A stretch of 64,000 nucleotides of DNA from Clostridiales bacterium (GCA_022770525.1 JALEHN010000104.1:1-64000); one strand, 5' to 3'. Positions 25,577-34,309 are shown, numbered from the stretch's first letter. Notes: a model not told the origin generated them from the sequence alone. Translations and numbers: made by a program.

Positions 25577-26350
25577 ATGAGAATTTTATTAATAAGACAC
25601 GGTGATCCTGACTATGAAAATGATACGCTGACGAAGAAAGGTCATAAAGAAGCGGCTCTGCTTGCTAAAACGGCAAAAGATCTTCAAGTAGGTGATTGTT
25701 ATATGTCACCCCTTGGACGGGCACAGTGTACAGCAGGTTATACACTGCGTGAACTTTCTCTTACCGCCAAAACATTGGATTGGCTGCGTGAGTTTCCGGC
25801 ACAGGTGGATTTAAACCGTTCGGAGGAACTGAGAGCTGCATATACGGATACACGTATGGAAAACGGCGTTTATATGCCGCGGATTGCGTGGGATATGGTG
25901 CCGTCTTACTGGACAGAGCATCCTGAATACATGGATTATGACAAATGGAGAACTTCCGAAGTAGCCAGAGTCAGTGATATCGTGCCTTTATATGATGAAG
26001 TTACAGCATCTTTTGACAGACTTCTTGCTGACTACGGCTATGTCAGAGAGAATAATCATTACCGTGTAGAAAGGGAAAGCACACAGACAATCACATTATT
26101 TTGCCATTTTGGTGTTACATGCGTACTGCTTTCGCATTTATGGCATGTGTCACCGTTTGTGTTATGGCACAGCCTTGTGACACTGACAACTTCCGTTACA
26201 GAAGTTGTGTCAGAAGAGCGTGAAAAAGGCTGGGCATATTTCAGGGCAAAGCGTATCGGTGATATTTCACATCTTTATGCAGGCTATGAAGAACCTTCTT
26301 TCGCGGCGAGGTTTTGTGAGACATTCAGCAATAAAGAACAGAGACATTAA
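25577..26350 (+). CDS. histidine phosphatase superfamily protein
   Basis: A 257-residue cytoplasmic protein of the phosphoglycerate-mutase-like histidine phosphatase family. The phosphohistidine motif is RILLIRHGDPDYE at the N-terminus, with the second catalytic His in LFCHFGVTC near residue 177, and an Arg in MSPLGRAQCT. Length and insertions indicate a phosphatase of unknown substrate, not a glycolytic mutase. ATG 25577 follows GGAGGAAAAGTAT. It appears monocistronic; the truncated Uma2 gene is divergent upstream. Confidence 0.88.
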   Translation: MRILLIRHGDPDYENDTLTKKGHKEAALLAKTAKDLQVGDCYMSPLGRAQCTAGYTLRELSLTAKTLDWLREFPAQVDLNRSEELRAAYTDTRMENGVYMPRIAWDMVPSYWTEHPEYMDYDKWRTSEVARVSDIVPLYDEVTASFDRLLADYGYVRENNHYRVERESTQTITLFCHFGVTCVLLSHLWHVSPFVLWHSLVTLTTSVTEVVSEEREKGWAYFRAKRIGDISHLYAGYEEPSFAARFCETFSNKEQRH

Positions 26351-26413
26351 CAGCTGTATTCGTGTGCGGTTATATCTGTTATAATCTTGATGGTATATTG
26401 GAAGAAAAAAGTA

Positions 26414-26439
26414 CGGGGTCAGGCATTAGCCTGGCCCCG
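26414..26439 (-). terminator. terminator of YmaF gene
   Basis: Perfect 11-base stem CGGGGTCAGGC/GCCTGGCCCCG with loop ATTA, followed on the minus strand by TACTTTTTTC. It lies just past the minus-strand stop at 26450 and may also stop plus-strand transcription from 25577 (ATTGATTTTAT follows on that side). Confidence 0.8.
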
Positions 26440-26449
26440 ATTGATTTTA

Positions 26450-26797
26450 TCAGTATTCACATACAGGATCTTCAATCAGTGTTGCCGCTGTGAATTCGTG
26501 TTTGTGCAAAGGATTTCCGTTTTCCGTTGTACATCCTTTAATTAAGTGCACATGGCGGCCGCAGCCGACATCTTTAGCCGGTCCTGTTGTTCCGCAAAAT
26601 TCATGGCGGTGTCCGTTACATGAATCTGTCGTAAACTTAACATCATGAACATGACTGTCTTCGTAAGGAATTGCATCACCTGTTACAGTTGCAAATCTAT
26701 GGTTATGGGCATAGTCACAGCAGCCGAAAATTTTCACACTGCCCTGAAGTTCGTGGTTATGCTGTTTTGGTTTACAAGGTTTATGATTATTATCCAT
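26450..26797 (-). CDS. YmaF-family His/Cys-rich protein
   Basis: A 115-residue soluble protein of the YmaF family, extremely rich in histidine and cysteine: KQHNHELQG, GCCDYAHNHRF, EDSHVHDVKF, CNGHRHEFCG, GCGRHVHLIKG, NPLHKHEF. The regularly spaced H-x-H pairs suggest repeated metal-binding loops. No catalytic motif, signal peptide or membrane segment. ATG 26797 is chosen because GAAAGGACG precedes it; upstream codons run into a structured leader. Family function is unknown; metal binding is an inference from composition. It is a single-gene transcript with a roughly 175-base leader and its own terminator. Confidence 0.82.
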   Translation of the reverse strand: MDNNHKPCKPKQHNHELQGSVKIFGCCDYAHNHRFATVTGDAIPYEDSHVHDVKFTTDSCNGHRHEFCGTTGPAKDVGCGRHVHLIKGCTTENGNPLHKHEFTAATLIEDPVCEY

Positions 26798-26863
26798 AAA
26801 TGAGCGTCCTTTCATATAATTAATTTCTTTGTACAGTATATTATATGTGAAGACCCCTGATTT

Positions 26864-26973
26864 TGTGTTATATATCCGCCAGCCGGAGCGTGTTCCTCCG
26901 GGATAATCTATGTGTGAACCGAGACACCTCCGATACGGGCAAAACCGCACTCCTCCCGGAACTGGCGGACACA
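26864..26973 (-). ncRNA. unidentified structured 5' leader upstream of YmaF gene
   Basis: A closed structure lies in the untranslated space before the YmaF gene. The outer stem TCCGCCAG (26969-26962) / CTGGCGGA (26882-26875) is extended by TGTG/CACA across an AT-rich bulge. Inside are CCGGAG/CTCCGG (26883-26888 with 26896-26901), a GTGT/ACAC hairpin and a CGGG/CCCG hairpin. It starts within a few bases of the predicted transcript start. It matched none of the riboswitch consensuses I recall (FMN, TPP, SAM, cobalamin, c-di-GMP, fluoride, guanidine, glycine, ZTP). It could be a cis-regulatory RNA or a palindromic repeat. Confidence 0.5.
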
Positions 26974-26978
26974 ATCTG

Positions 26979-26984
26979 ATTATA
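26979..26984 (-). promoter_or_regulatory. extended -10 promoter for leader and YmaF gene
   Basis: On the minus strand TGC-TATAAT is an extended -10 element; the -35 region is poor. It puts the transcript start near 26972, exactly at the edge of the structured leader. Confidence 0.6.
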
Positions 26985-27077
26985 GCATAGCATGAAGAAA
27001 AAAGATAGAAAAACCTTTTTGGACAGTGTTGAAAGGTAAATTTATCTTATAGCCTGCCAAAATTAGGATTGCGGGCT

Positions 27078-27105
27078 GTTCAAATATAGCAAAATAAGGT
27101 ATACT
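27078..27105 (+). promoter_or_regulatory. candidate promoter of PTS-like gene
   Basis: GTTCAA (27078-27083) and TATACT (27100-27105) with a 16-base spacer. The -35 is weak. It would start transcription near 27112, which argues against the TTG start at 27114. Apart from this site and the YmaF leader and promoter, nothing else was recognised between 26798 and 27251. Confidence 0.4.
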
Positions 27106-27251
27106 GTAAAAGATTGCATATCTGTATTTTGCAAAATGTGATCGGTTTATATTGTCATGTTTACAGATTTTATGTCCGGGATTTGGATAAAAAGCGGGAA
27201 TCCCCGGTCATTCAATTGATGAGTAGTTTAGCGGAAAGGGATTGGTACAAA

Positions 27252-28316
27252 GTGAAAGCAATTAAAGGCATTTTAAATCGTATTTTTATAGACGGCTTAA
27301 GCGGTATGGCGACCGGATTATTCGCGACACTGATCATAGGGACAATTATTCAGCAAATAGGTACACTTGTCGGCGGAAATATCGGCAGTCTGATTTTTTT
27401 CGTCGGTAAAGCAGCGGCGGCTGCAACATGTGCGGGTATCGGTGTCGGTATGGCGTTTCGGCTCGGGGAAAGCGGTCTTGTTGTACTATCGGCTGCGACA
27501 TGCGGTATGGTCGGCGGATATGCTTCAAAAATTCTGGCAGGGACACTGATTACAGACGGCGCGGTGGTGCTTGCCGGTCCCGGTGAACCTCTCGGCGCAT
27601 TTATTGCGGCTTATGCGGGGATAGAAGTGGGGAGGTTGATTGCGGGAAGAACGAAAGTTGATATTTTGCTGACACCTCTGGTGACGATTGGTGCCGGTTC
27701 TGCCGTTGGAATTTTAGTAGGTCCGCCGATTTCATCGTTTATGGCATGGCTAGGCAGTCTGATTAACTGGGGGACCGAGCAGCAGCCATTTTTGATGGGC
27801 ATCGTCGTTTCGGTTTTAATGGGAATGATATTGACACTGCCGATCAGTTCGGCGGCCCTTGGCATTATCCTCAATCTGTCCGGTATTGCCGCCGGTGCGG
27901 CTACGGTTGGATGCTGCTGTAATATGGTGGGTTTTGCGGTGGCAAGCTATCGGGAAAACAAGGTTGGCGGCCTTCTGGCACAGGGCATTGGCACATCGAT
28001 GCTGCAGGTGCCAAATATTATGCGAAAGCCTGTGATATGGCTGCCTGTCATTTTATCCAGTGCCATATTAGGGCCGGTTTCCACGATGGTTTTTCATATG
28101 ACAAACAATGCCACCGGTTCAGGTATGGGTACCGCCGGGTTTGTGGGACAGATAATGACATGGCAGACAATGACAGCATATGAAGATCCGGTGATTGTAC
28201 TGATTAAAATTATTGTGATTCAGATATTTCTACCGGGGCTTTTGACACTGGTCATCTCCGAGTTTATGAGAAAACACAGATTTATTAAAGACGGAGATAT
28301 GCGGCTTGATATTTAA
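27252..28316 (+). CDS. PTS_EIIC_2-type membrane transporter
   Basis: A polytopic membrane protein of about 354 residues with roughly ten hydrophobic segments, matching the PTS_EIIC_2 family (transport subunit-like proteins without IIA/IIB domains). Glycine-rich helices such as GGNIGSLIFFVGKAAAAATC and the GPPISSFMAWLG segment are typical. No phosphorylation-site Cys/His domain is attached, and no other PTS component is nearby, so the substrate and coupling are unknown. The start is uncertain: GTG 27252 has AAAGGGA upstream and gives the usual family N-terminus (KGILNRIFIDGLSGM); in-frame ATG 27219 lacks a ribosome site. Confidence 0.8.
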   Translation: MKAIKGILNRIFIDGLSGMATGLFATLIIGTIIQQIGTLVGGNIGSLIFFVGKAAAAATCAGIGVGMAFRLGESGLVVLSAATCGMVGGYASKILAGTLITDGAVVLAGPGEPLGAFIAAYAGIEVGRLIAGRTKVDILLTPLVTIGAGSAVGILVGPPISSFMAWLGSLINWGTEQQPFLMGIVVSVLMGMILTLPISSAALGIILNLSGIAAGAATVGCCCNMVGFAVASYRENKVGGLLAQGIGTSMLQVPNIMRKPVIWLPVILSSAILGPVSTMVFHMTNNATGSGMGTAGFVGQIMTWQTMTAYEDPVIVLIKIIVIQIFLPGLLTLVISEFMRKHRFIKDGDMRLDI

Positions 28317-28339
28317 AAAGGAGAAAGAGGACGAAAGAT

Positions 28340-28888
28340 ATGACTGGAAATTACGGACATGTAGTGTATAATGAAAAGCCTGATCCAAAGGGAAGGCTTA
28401 AAAAGGAAATGGCAGTATATGATTTACTTGAAAAGCTCGGTATTCCTTACTGGCGTCTTGACCATGATGCGGCGATGACGATGGAAGCGTGTGAAGGTAT
28501 TGATCAGATTCTTGATATCTGTTATTGCAAAAATCTTTTTTTGCGCAATACACAAAAGACAGAATTCTATTTGCTGTTAATCGGCCATGACAAAAAGTTT
28601 AAGACGGCAGTTCTTTCTAAACAGATAGGCACTGCCAGGCTGTCTTTTGCGGAGCCGGAGTATATGGAAAAGTATTTAAATATAACGCCGGGGGCGGTCA
28701 GTATTATGGGACTTATGAATGATACAGAAAGAAAGGTCCATCTTCTGATTGATGAAGATGCCCTGAATGGTGAATATATGGGCTGTCATCCATGTGTTAA
28801 TACTGCAAGCCTTAAAATTAAAACCGAAGATATTTATAATAAATTTTTAAAATATACAGGACATCAGCCTGTATTTGTTCAATTATAA
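28340..28888 (+). CDS. YbaK/ProX-type aminoacyl-tRNA deacylase (PrdX-like)
   Basis: A 182-residue stand-alone editing-domain protein of the prolyl-tRNA synthetase-associated (PrdX/ProXp) type that hydrolyses mischarged tRNA, typically Ala-tRNA(Pro), in trans. Family features are LGIPYWRLDHDAAMTMEAC, KNLFLRNTQKTEFYLLLI, the lysine of LSKQIGTARLSFA, and GCHPCVNTASLKI. ATG 28340 follows AAAAGGAGAAAGAGG. It follows the PTS-like gene by 23 bases. Substrate cannot be fixed from sequence alone. A second, YbaK-type deacylase is encoded 2 kb downstream. Confidence 0.88.
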   Translation: MTGNYGHVVYNEKPDPKGRLKKEMAVYDLLEKLGIPYWRLDHDAAMTMEACEGIDQILDICYCKNLFLRNTQKTEFYLLLIGHDKKFKTAVLSKQIGTARLSFAEPEYMEKYLNITPGAVSIMGLMNDTERKVHLLIDEDALNGEYMGCHPCVNTASLKIKTEDIYNKFLKYTGHQPVFVQL

Positions 28889-28947
28889 AGTCGGTATGAT
28901 GCTTTTGCCAATGATTATACGCCACAAATATACGAAGGGAGAAGATT

Positions 28948-29298
28948 ATGGAAAGTATTTATCTTATACTGGAACACTTTTTATCAAACATCGCCAATCT
29001 GGCCATTGTAGTTTTTGAGTTTATCGGTGTCGGTATCATTATTTACAGCGGCCTTAGCGGATTTGTCAAGTTTTTGAAAAAGGCGCCGGATACGAGAATT
29101 TATCTGGCAAAGGGACTGGCGATGGGGCTGGAATTTAAAATGGGCAGCGAGATTTTAAGAACTGTTGTCGTACGGGAATGGCGGGAAATCGGTATTGTTG
29201 CGGGAATTATCGCCCTTCGTGCCGCCTTGACCTTTTTAATTCACTGGGAAATCAAACAGGAAGAGAGAGCGGATGAAAGTCATGAGCATACGAAATAA
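28948..29298 (+). CDS. DUF1622 membrane protein
   Basis: A 116-residue integral membrane protein of the DUF1622 family with three hydrophobic segments (IANLAIVVFEFIGVGIIIYS, an amphipathic LAKGLAMGLEFKMGSEIL, and IGIVAGIIALRAALTFLIHW). The LEFKMGSEILRT segment is the conserved core. Function unknown. GAAGGGAGAAG precedes ATG 28948. Its end overlaps the MFS gene by 26 bases, so translation is coupled. Confidence 0.85.
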   Translation: MESIYLILEHFLSNIANLAIVVFEFIGVGIIIYSGLSGFVKFLKKAPDTRIYLAKGLAMGLEFKMGSEILRTVVVREWREIGIVAGIIALRAALTFLIHWEIKQEERADESHEHTK

Positions 29299-30484
29299 CT
29301 ATAAACATACGATTTTCGCATGTGAGATCGGATATGTGACACAGGCGATTGTGAATAATTTTATTCCGCTGTTATTCCTGACATTTCAGAAAAATTTCGA
29401 AATATCGCTGGATCAGATTGCACTGCTTATTACATTTAATTTTGGTGTTCAGCTGATTGTGGATGCGTTATCCGTCGGCTTTATAAAAAAAGCCGGGTAT
29501 CGAAGTGCCATGATATTTGCCCATTTATGCGCGGCTTTGGGACTTGTCTGCCTTGCGGTTTTACCGGGCGTTTTGCCAAATGCCTATATCGGCATATTGA
29601 TTTCAATTATTTTATATGCCATTGGCGGAGGACTTTTGGAAGTCATGGTAAGCCCCATTGTGGAGGCTTGCCCGTCTGATGATAAAGAAGGTGTCATGAG
29701 TATTCTGCATTCATTTTATTGCTGGGGGCACATCGGCGTTGTTGTTGTCAGTACACTGTTTTTCTATATCGCAGGCATTGACTGCTGGCCGGTGATGGCG
29801 TGTCTGTGGGCGGTTGTACCGTTGATCAACAGTATTTATTTTAAATATGTCCCAATCTATGATATTGTCCCGGAAGGGCGGGGGATGTCATTTATGGCAC
29901 TGGCAAAGACTAAGATGTTTTGGATACTCATATTAATGATGATTTGTTCAGGTGCCAGTGAACAGGGGATGAGCCAGTGGGCCAGCGCTTTTGCCGAGAA
30001 AGGGCTTGGAATAAGCAAAACGGCAGGTGATTTGCTGGGACCGTGCATGTTTGCACTGACAATGGGTATTGCCAGATGGCTTTACGGAAAATATAGTGAA
30101 AAAATGCCCCTTAAAAAGACGATGATTCTTTGCAGCGGGCTTTGTATTTTCAGCTACCGTCTGGCCGGTGCGGCAGCGACACCGTGGCTTGGCCTTGCAG
30201 GCTGTATTCTCTGCGGTTTTTCGGTCGGTATTATGTGGCCGGGAACATTTAGTATCGGCGCGACATCTTTTAGAAATGGCGGCACAGTCTTATTTGCCAT
30301 GCTGGCGCTTGCAGGTGATATCGGCTGTGCCGCCGGGCCGGCAGCAGTAGGGTTTGTGGCGGATGCAGCCGGACAAAGCTTAAAATCGGGCCTCGGCTTT
30401 GGTATTTTATTTCCGTGTGTACTGATTTTAATGACAGTTTTACAATTATATGAGACAAAAAAAGGAGGATGTTCAAATGATTGA
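29273..30484 (+). CDS. MFS transporter
   Basis: A major-facilitator permease of 403 residues with about 12 membrane helices. N-terminal part: YKHTIFACEIGYVTQAIVNN; the loop after helix 2 is GFIKKAGYRSAM, a degenerate motif A. The sequence resembles sugar/metabolite MFS proteins of the FucP/NarK-like type, but the substrate is unknown. ATG 29273 or 29282 could start it; both lie within the DUF1622 gene with no strong ribosome site, so coupling is likely. The stop overlaps the thioesterase gene by 8 bases. Confidence 0.85.
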   Translation: MKVMSIRNNYKHTIFACEIGYVTQAIVNNFIPLLFLTFQKNFEISLDQIALLITFNFGVQLIVDALSVGFIKKAGYRSAMIFAHLCAALGLVCLAVLPGVLPNAYIGILISIILYAIGGGLLEVMVSPIVEACPSDDKEGVMSILHSFYCWGHIGVVVVSTLFFYIAGIDCWPVMACLWAVVPLINSIYFKYVPIYDIVPEGRGMSFMALAKTKMFWILILMMICSGASEQGMSQWASAFAEKGLGISKTAGDLLGPCMFALTMGIARWLYGKYSEKMPLKKTMILCSGLCIFSYRLAGAAATPWLGLAGCILCGFSVGIMWPGTFSIGATSFRNGGTVLFAMLALAGDIGCAAGPAAVGFVADAAGQSLKSGLGFGILFPCVLILMTVLQLYETKKGGCSND

Positions 30485-30863
30485 AACAGGAATTAAAGGT
30501 AAAGAGACAATGGTTGTCAGTGAAAATGATACAGCAAGGGTATACGGCAGCGGTACACTGGATGTTTTTGCAACACCGGCCATGGTGGCTCTGATGGAAA
30601 AAACATGTTTAAACAGTGTTGCGCCTTACCTTGAGCCGGGTGAGGGTACAGTAGGAACATTGCTTCATGTTAAACATACAGCGGCAACACCTGTTGGAAT
30701 GACAGTGACTGTTGACAGTGAACTTGTGGAAGTGGACAGACGAAGGCTCGTATTCGAAGTCAAGGCATTTGATGAAACCGGTGCGATTGGCGAGGGGCGC
30801 CATGAACGTTTTGTGATTCAGACGGAAAAATTTATGGCAAAAGCCAATGATAAGTTGAAATAA
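30477..30863 (+). CDS. hot-dog thioesterase, FlK-like
   Basis: A 128-residue hot-dog-fold protein related to fluoroacetyl-CoA thioesterase FlK and similar acyl-CoA thioesterases. Recognisable segments: VYGSGTLDVFATPAMVALME, TVGTLLHVKHTAATPVGMTV with the catalytic His region, and EGRHERFVI. It probably hydrolyses a short acyl-CoA; real fluoroacetyl specificity is not implied. ATG 30477 follows AAAGGAGG, while the longer frame from 30450 would begin inside the MFS gene without a site. It is translationally coupled to the MFS gene. Confidence 0.85.
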   Translation: MIETGIKGKETMVVSENDTARVYGSGTLDVFATPAMVALMEKTCLNSVAPYLEPGEGTVGTLLHVKHTAATPVGMTVTVDSELVEVDRRRLVFEVKAFDETGAIGEGRHERFVIQTEKFMAKANDKLK

Positions 30864-30949
30864 TATAATGATTTTTTGGCCTGTTTTCAGACCTTTTAAT
30901 CTGCATTATAAAATTTAAAAATTATTAAAACTAACAGGAAGTGAAACAA

Positions 30950-31417
30950 ATGTCTGTTACAAAAGTGAAAGCATATTTTAAACAGTTTGACATGGAGGAT
31001 AAAGTGCTGGAGTTTGACGTATCTTCGGCGACTGTGGAACTGGCTGCGAAAGCGGTGGGATGTGAACCGGAAAGAATTGCAAAAACATTATCATTTAAAG
31101 TTGATGACCAACCGATTTTAATTGTAGCCGCAGGTGATGTAAAAATTGATAATCCGAAATATAAGGCAGTGTTTCATACAAAGGCTAAAATGCTTGCTTT
31201 TGATGAAGTCGAACCTTTGATCGGCCACGGTGTGGGCGGCGTTTGTCCTTTTGCGGTAAACGAAGGTGTGACTGTTTACCTTGATGAATCATTAAAACGT
31301 TTTGATACAGTATTTCCGGCATGCGGCAGCAGCAACAGCGCCATTGAAATGTCGATGGAGGATCTGGAAAAGTATTCCGGGTATAAAGCGTGGATTGATG
31401 TTTGCAAAACTGTATAA
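30950..31417 (+). CDS. YbaK/EbsC-type aminoacyl-tRNA deacylase
   Basis: A 155-residue YbaK-domain protein, typically a Cys-tRNA(Pro) or related deacylase. Features: CEPERIAKTLSFKVDDQPIL, AGDVKIDNPKYKAVF, the GHGVGGVCPFAV glycine-rich substrate loop, and FPACGSSNSAIEM. ATG 30950 lies 8 bases after AGGAAGTG; GTG 30941 is less likely. It is followed by a bidirectional terminator facing the NSS transporter. Confidence 0.9.
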   Translation: MSVTKVKAYFKQFDMEDKVLEFDVSSATVELAAKAVGCEPERIAKTLSFKVDDQPILIVAAGDVKIDNPKYKAVFHTKAKMLAFDEVEPLIGHGVGGVCPFAVNEGVTVYLDESLKRFDTVFPACGSSNSAIEMSMEDLEKYSGYKAWIDVCKTV

Positions 31418-31445
31418 AATCACTAAAGAACAGTATATAAAGGTA

Positions 31446-31507
31446 AAATCCCTGCAATGTGGATTATCCCCTGTCGGACAGGGAAAATATCAAAATTGCA
31501 GGGATTT
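31446..31507. terminator. bidirectional terminator between convergent genes
   Basis: Outer 13-base stem AAATCCCTGCAAT/ATTGCAGGGATTT with an inner CCCTGTC/GACAGGG stem. It lies between the YbaK gene (plus) and the NSS transporter (minus) and gives T-rich ends on both sides. Confidence 0.8.
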
Positions 31508-31514
31508 CTATTTG

Positions 31515-32906
31515 TCACATCGAAATCAGGCCGAAGGCATTGGCAATGGAGCTGACCAGTATAATCATCAGAAACAGTGGTGCCAGATATCTGATGCAGA
31601 AACGGAATATTTTTTCACGTTTAAACTTTGATGATCTTTTTATTTCGGCTGTGATTTTATCAAAACCGATGATTTTAACAATCAGAAAGCATGTGCATAA
31701 TGCGGCAACAGGCATCATGACGGAGTTGCTGATGAAATCAAAAAAGTCAAGTATGGAATCCATGCCAAGAGGCTTTATGAAGTCAAGAATACTAAAGCCA
31801 AGGCAGCATGGAATGCCGAAAACCAGTATTTCAATAAAAATAATCAGTGTACTTTTTTTGCGGCTTAAGCCGGTGGCGTCTGAGATTGTGGATACATTTG
31901 TCTCCATCAGCGAAATTGATGAAGTCAGCGCGGCAAAGAGTACAAGCAGAAAAAATACAATACCGAAAATACGACCAAAGCCCATAGTGTTAAAAATCTT
32001 TGGTATGGTGATAAACATCAGTGACGGTCCTGCTTTCAGGCTTTCGGTACTGCCGCCTGAAAATGCAAATACGGCAGGTATGATCATGAGCCCGGATAAT
32101 ATGGCGATTCCGGTATCAAATATTTCTATCTGTGATGTGGATTTTTCCATATCGACGTCCTTTTTCATATAAGAACCGTAAGTGACGAGGATACCCATGG
32201 CGATTGATAAGGAATAAAACATCTGTCCCATGGCTGCGACGATGGTCATTAGCGAAAACTTTGAAAAATCCGGGATCAGAAAATATTTAACACCTTCCAT
32301 GGCACCGGGGCGGGTGATGGAATAAATGGCGACGATCACAGCAAGGATAATCAGTACCGGCATCATAATCTTTGAAGCTCTTTCAACACCCTTTTCAACG
32401 CCGGCCATGACGATGAACAGGGTGGCAATTACAAAAATAATAAAAAAGACAGAAGGTGCATAGGTTTCTGATATAAAATTTGAAAAATAGTCATCACCGG
32501 CAACACCTGCCACATTACCGCGGATATATTCTGCCAGATATTTAAAAACCCAACCGCCGATGACACTGTAATAAGGAACAATAATCATTGGTATAATGGC
32601 ATTGATGCGTCCTCCGAATTTAAGAAATAGACTTTGACCGAAGGATTCGTAGGCACCGATGGGACTTTCGCCGGTCATACGTCCAAGGGCGGATTCAGCC
32701 ATGATCAGTGCAAAGCCGAAGGTTAACATCAAAACAAGATAAACAAGCAGGAAAATGCCGCCGCCATATTTGGCTACCAGATACGGAAAGCGCCAGATAT
32801 TGCCCAGGCCTACTGCAGACCCGGCTACTGCCAGTACGTAGCCGAGTTTCCCTGAAAAACTGCTGCGGACCGTGGACTTTTTTGCAGAATTGTTGTTTTC
32901 ATTCAT
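31515..32906 (-). CDS. sodium-dependent transporter (NSS/SNF family)
   Basis: A Na+-coupled amino-acid or amine importer of 463 residues with 11-12 membrane helices. The sodium/substrate site of helix 1 is AVAGSAVGLGNIWRFPYLV, followed by KYGGGIFLLVYL; a GQMFYSLSIAMG stretch is typical of helix 6. ATG 32906 follows GGAGGGG on the minus strand, and the longer frame to 33077 is upstream non-coding sequence. Substrate unknown; bacterial relatives carry tryptophan, tyrosine or leucine/alanine. It is divergent from the flavodiiron gene with 236 bases between. Confidence 0.9.
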   Translation of the reverse strand: MNENNNSAKKSTVRSSFSGKLGYVLAVAGSAVGLGNIWRFPYLVAKYGGGIFLLVYLVLMLTFGFALIMAESALGRMTGESPIGAYESFGQSLFLKFGGRINAIIPMIIVPYYSVIGGWVFKYLAEYIRGNVAGVAGDDYFSNFISETYAPSVFFIIFVIATLFIVMAGVEKGVERASKIMMPVLIILAVIVAIYSITRPGAMEGVKYFLIPDFSKFSLMTIVAAMGQMFYSLSIAMGILVTYGSYMKKDVDMEKSTSQIEIFDTGIAILSGLMIIPAVFAFSGGSTESLKAGPSLMFITIPKIFNTMGFGRIFGIVFFLLVLFAALTSSISLMETNVSTISDATGLSRKKSTLIIFIEILVFGIPCCLGFSILDFIKPLGMDSILDFFDFISNSVMMPVAALCTCFLIVKIIGFDKITAEIKRSSKFKREKIFRFCIRYLAPLFLMIILVSSIANAFGLISM

Positions 32907-33142
32907 ATATTCCCCTCCAAAATAAATGTTGTAATGGTAATTATACATAGGATATCCATGTTCGACAAGAATATTGTGAAAAAGAATAGAAAAAAATACA
33001 AATATTTTTGTAATTATAGATGTATTCATAAAAAAGAAATAGAAATTGCAGGTATATTGTGATATAATTTTTGCCATGGCTATTTCTGTTGCCTATTAAA
33101 GCAATAGGTCATATGATTTTACAATTCAGGAGGATGAAACGT

Positions 33143-34309
33143 ATGAAAGATACCAGAATCTCAGACACAGTGCTGTATATCGGTGCAGATGATAAAACTT
33201 TAGATTTATTTGAAAGTCAGTACATCGTACCGAATGGTGTTTCTTATAACTCGTATTTGATTATCGACGAAAAAGTTGCTATTATGGATACTGTCGATGC
33301 CAGAGCAACAGATGAATGGTTTGATAATCTTGACAAAGCATTAAACGGACGTACACCGGATTATCTTGTTGTTTCACATATGGAGCCGGATCATGCAGCC
33401 AATATCAAAGCGGCAGCTAAAAAGTATCCGGAGATGAAAATTATCGGAAATGCTAAAACATTTAATATGATCGGTCAGTTCTTTGATGTGGACCTGGAAG
33501 GAAGAAAAGTTGTTGTCGCTGAAGGGGACACTATATCGTTAGGTCAGCATACACTGCAGTTTTTCATGGCACCGATGGTACATTGGCCGGAAGTTATGGT
33601 TACATATGAACAGTCTGAAAAGATTCTGTTCTCAGCCGATGGTTTCGGCAAGTTCGGCGCGCTGGATACAGATGAGGACTGGGCTTGTGAAGCAAGACGC
33701 TACTATTTTAACATTGTAGGAAAATATGGTGCGCAGGTACAGGCACTGCTTAAAAAAGCATCAGGACTTGATATTGCGATGATTTGTCCGCTGCATGGAC
33801 CGATTCTTAAAGAAAACCTTCCATATTATATTGGTTTATACAATACATGGAGCAGCTACAGTGTTGAAGCGGAAGGTGTGTTTATTGCTTATGCTTCAAT
33901 TCATGGCAATACAGCCGGCGCTGCAAAGAAGATGAAAGAGATTCTTGAGGCAAAAGGTGTTCAAAAGGTTGTCATTGCTGATCTTTCAAGAACAGATATT
34001 GCGGAAGATGTTGAAGATGCATTTAAGTACGGCAAGATCGTTTTGGCAGCATCCACTTATGACGGCGGTGTGTTCCCTGTGATGGAAGAATTTTTACTTC
34101 ATTTGAAAGCTAAAAACTATCAGAAACGTACAGTTGCTTTGATTGAAAATGGTTCATGGGCACCGGCTGCGGGAAGAATCATGCGCGGTATACTTGAATC
34201 TATGAAAAATATCAGTATTTGTGAAAATACAGTAACGATCAAATCAGCAGTGAAAGCTGAAAATGTGGCCGCCATGGAAGTGCTGGCTGATGAGCTTATT
34301 TCAAAATAA
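33143..34309 (+). CDS. FprA-type A flavodiiron protein
   Basis: A two-domain oxygen (or NO) reductase of anaerobes, 388 residues. Residues 1-245 are the metallo-beta-lactamase-like diiron domain with H79-x-E81-x-D83-H84 in SHMEPDHAAN, then VHWPE, SADGFG and CPLHGP supplying the remaining ligands. Residues 250-388 are a flavodoxin domain binding FMN (IAYASIHGNTAGAAKKM, STYDGGVFP). It reduces O2 to water with electrons from rubredoxin or a flavoprotein, complementing rubrerythrin. ATG 33143 is 9 bases after CAGGAGG. It is monocistronic. A TATAAT at about 33063 may be its -10. Confidence 0.95.
   Translation: MKDTRISDTVLYIGADDKTLDLFESQYIVPNGVSYNSYLIIDEKVAIMDTVDARATDEWFDNLDKALNGRTPDYLVVSHMEPDHAANIKAAAKKYPEMKIIGNAKTFNMIGQFFDVDLEGRKVVVAEGDTISLGQHTLQFFMAPMVHWPEVMVTYEQSEKILFSADGFGKFGALDTDEDWACEARRYYFNIVGKYGAQVQALLKKASGLDIAMICPLHGPILKENLPYYIGLYNTWSSYSVEAEGVFIAYASIHGNTAGAAKKMKEILEAKGVQKVVIADLSRTDIAEDVEDAFKYGKIVLAASTYDGGVFPVMEEFLLHLKAKNYQKRTVALIENGSWAPAAGRIMRGILESMKNISICENTVTIKSAVKAENVAAMEVLADELISK

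Noticed and set aside
26864-26973. Signal recognition particle, 6S or known riboswitch RNA
   Set aside because: The conserved SRP GGAAGGAAGC-type loop, the 6S bubble layout, and the motifs of riboswitch classes I know are absent.
26798-26974. Upstream extension of the YmaF reading frame
   Set aside because: It runs through the GC-rich structured leader and past the predicted transcript start, with no ribosome site; the composition is unlike the gene body.
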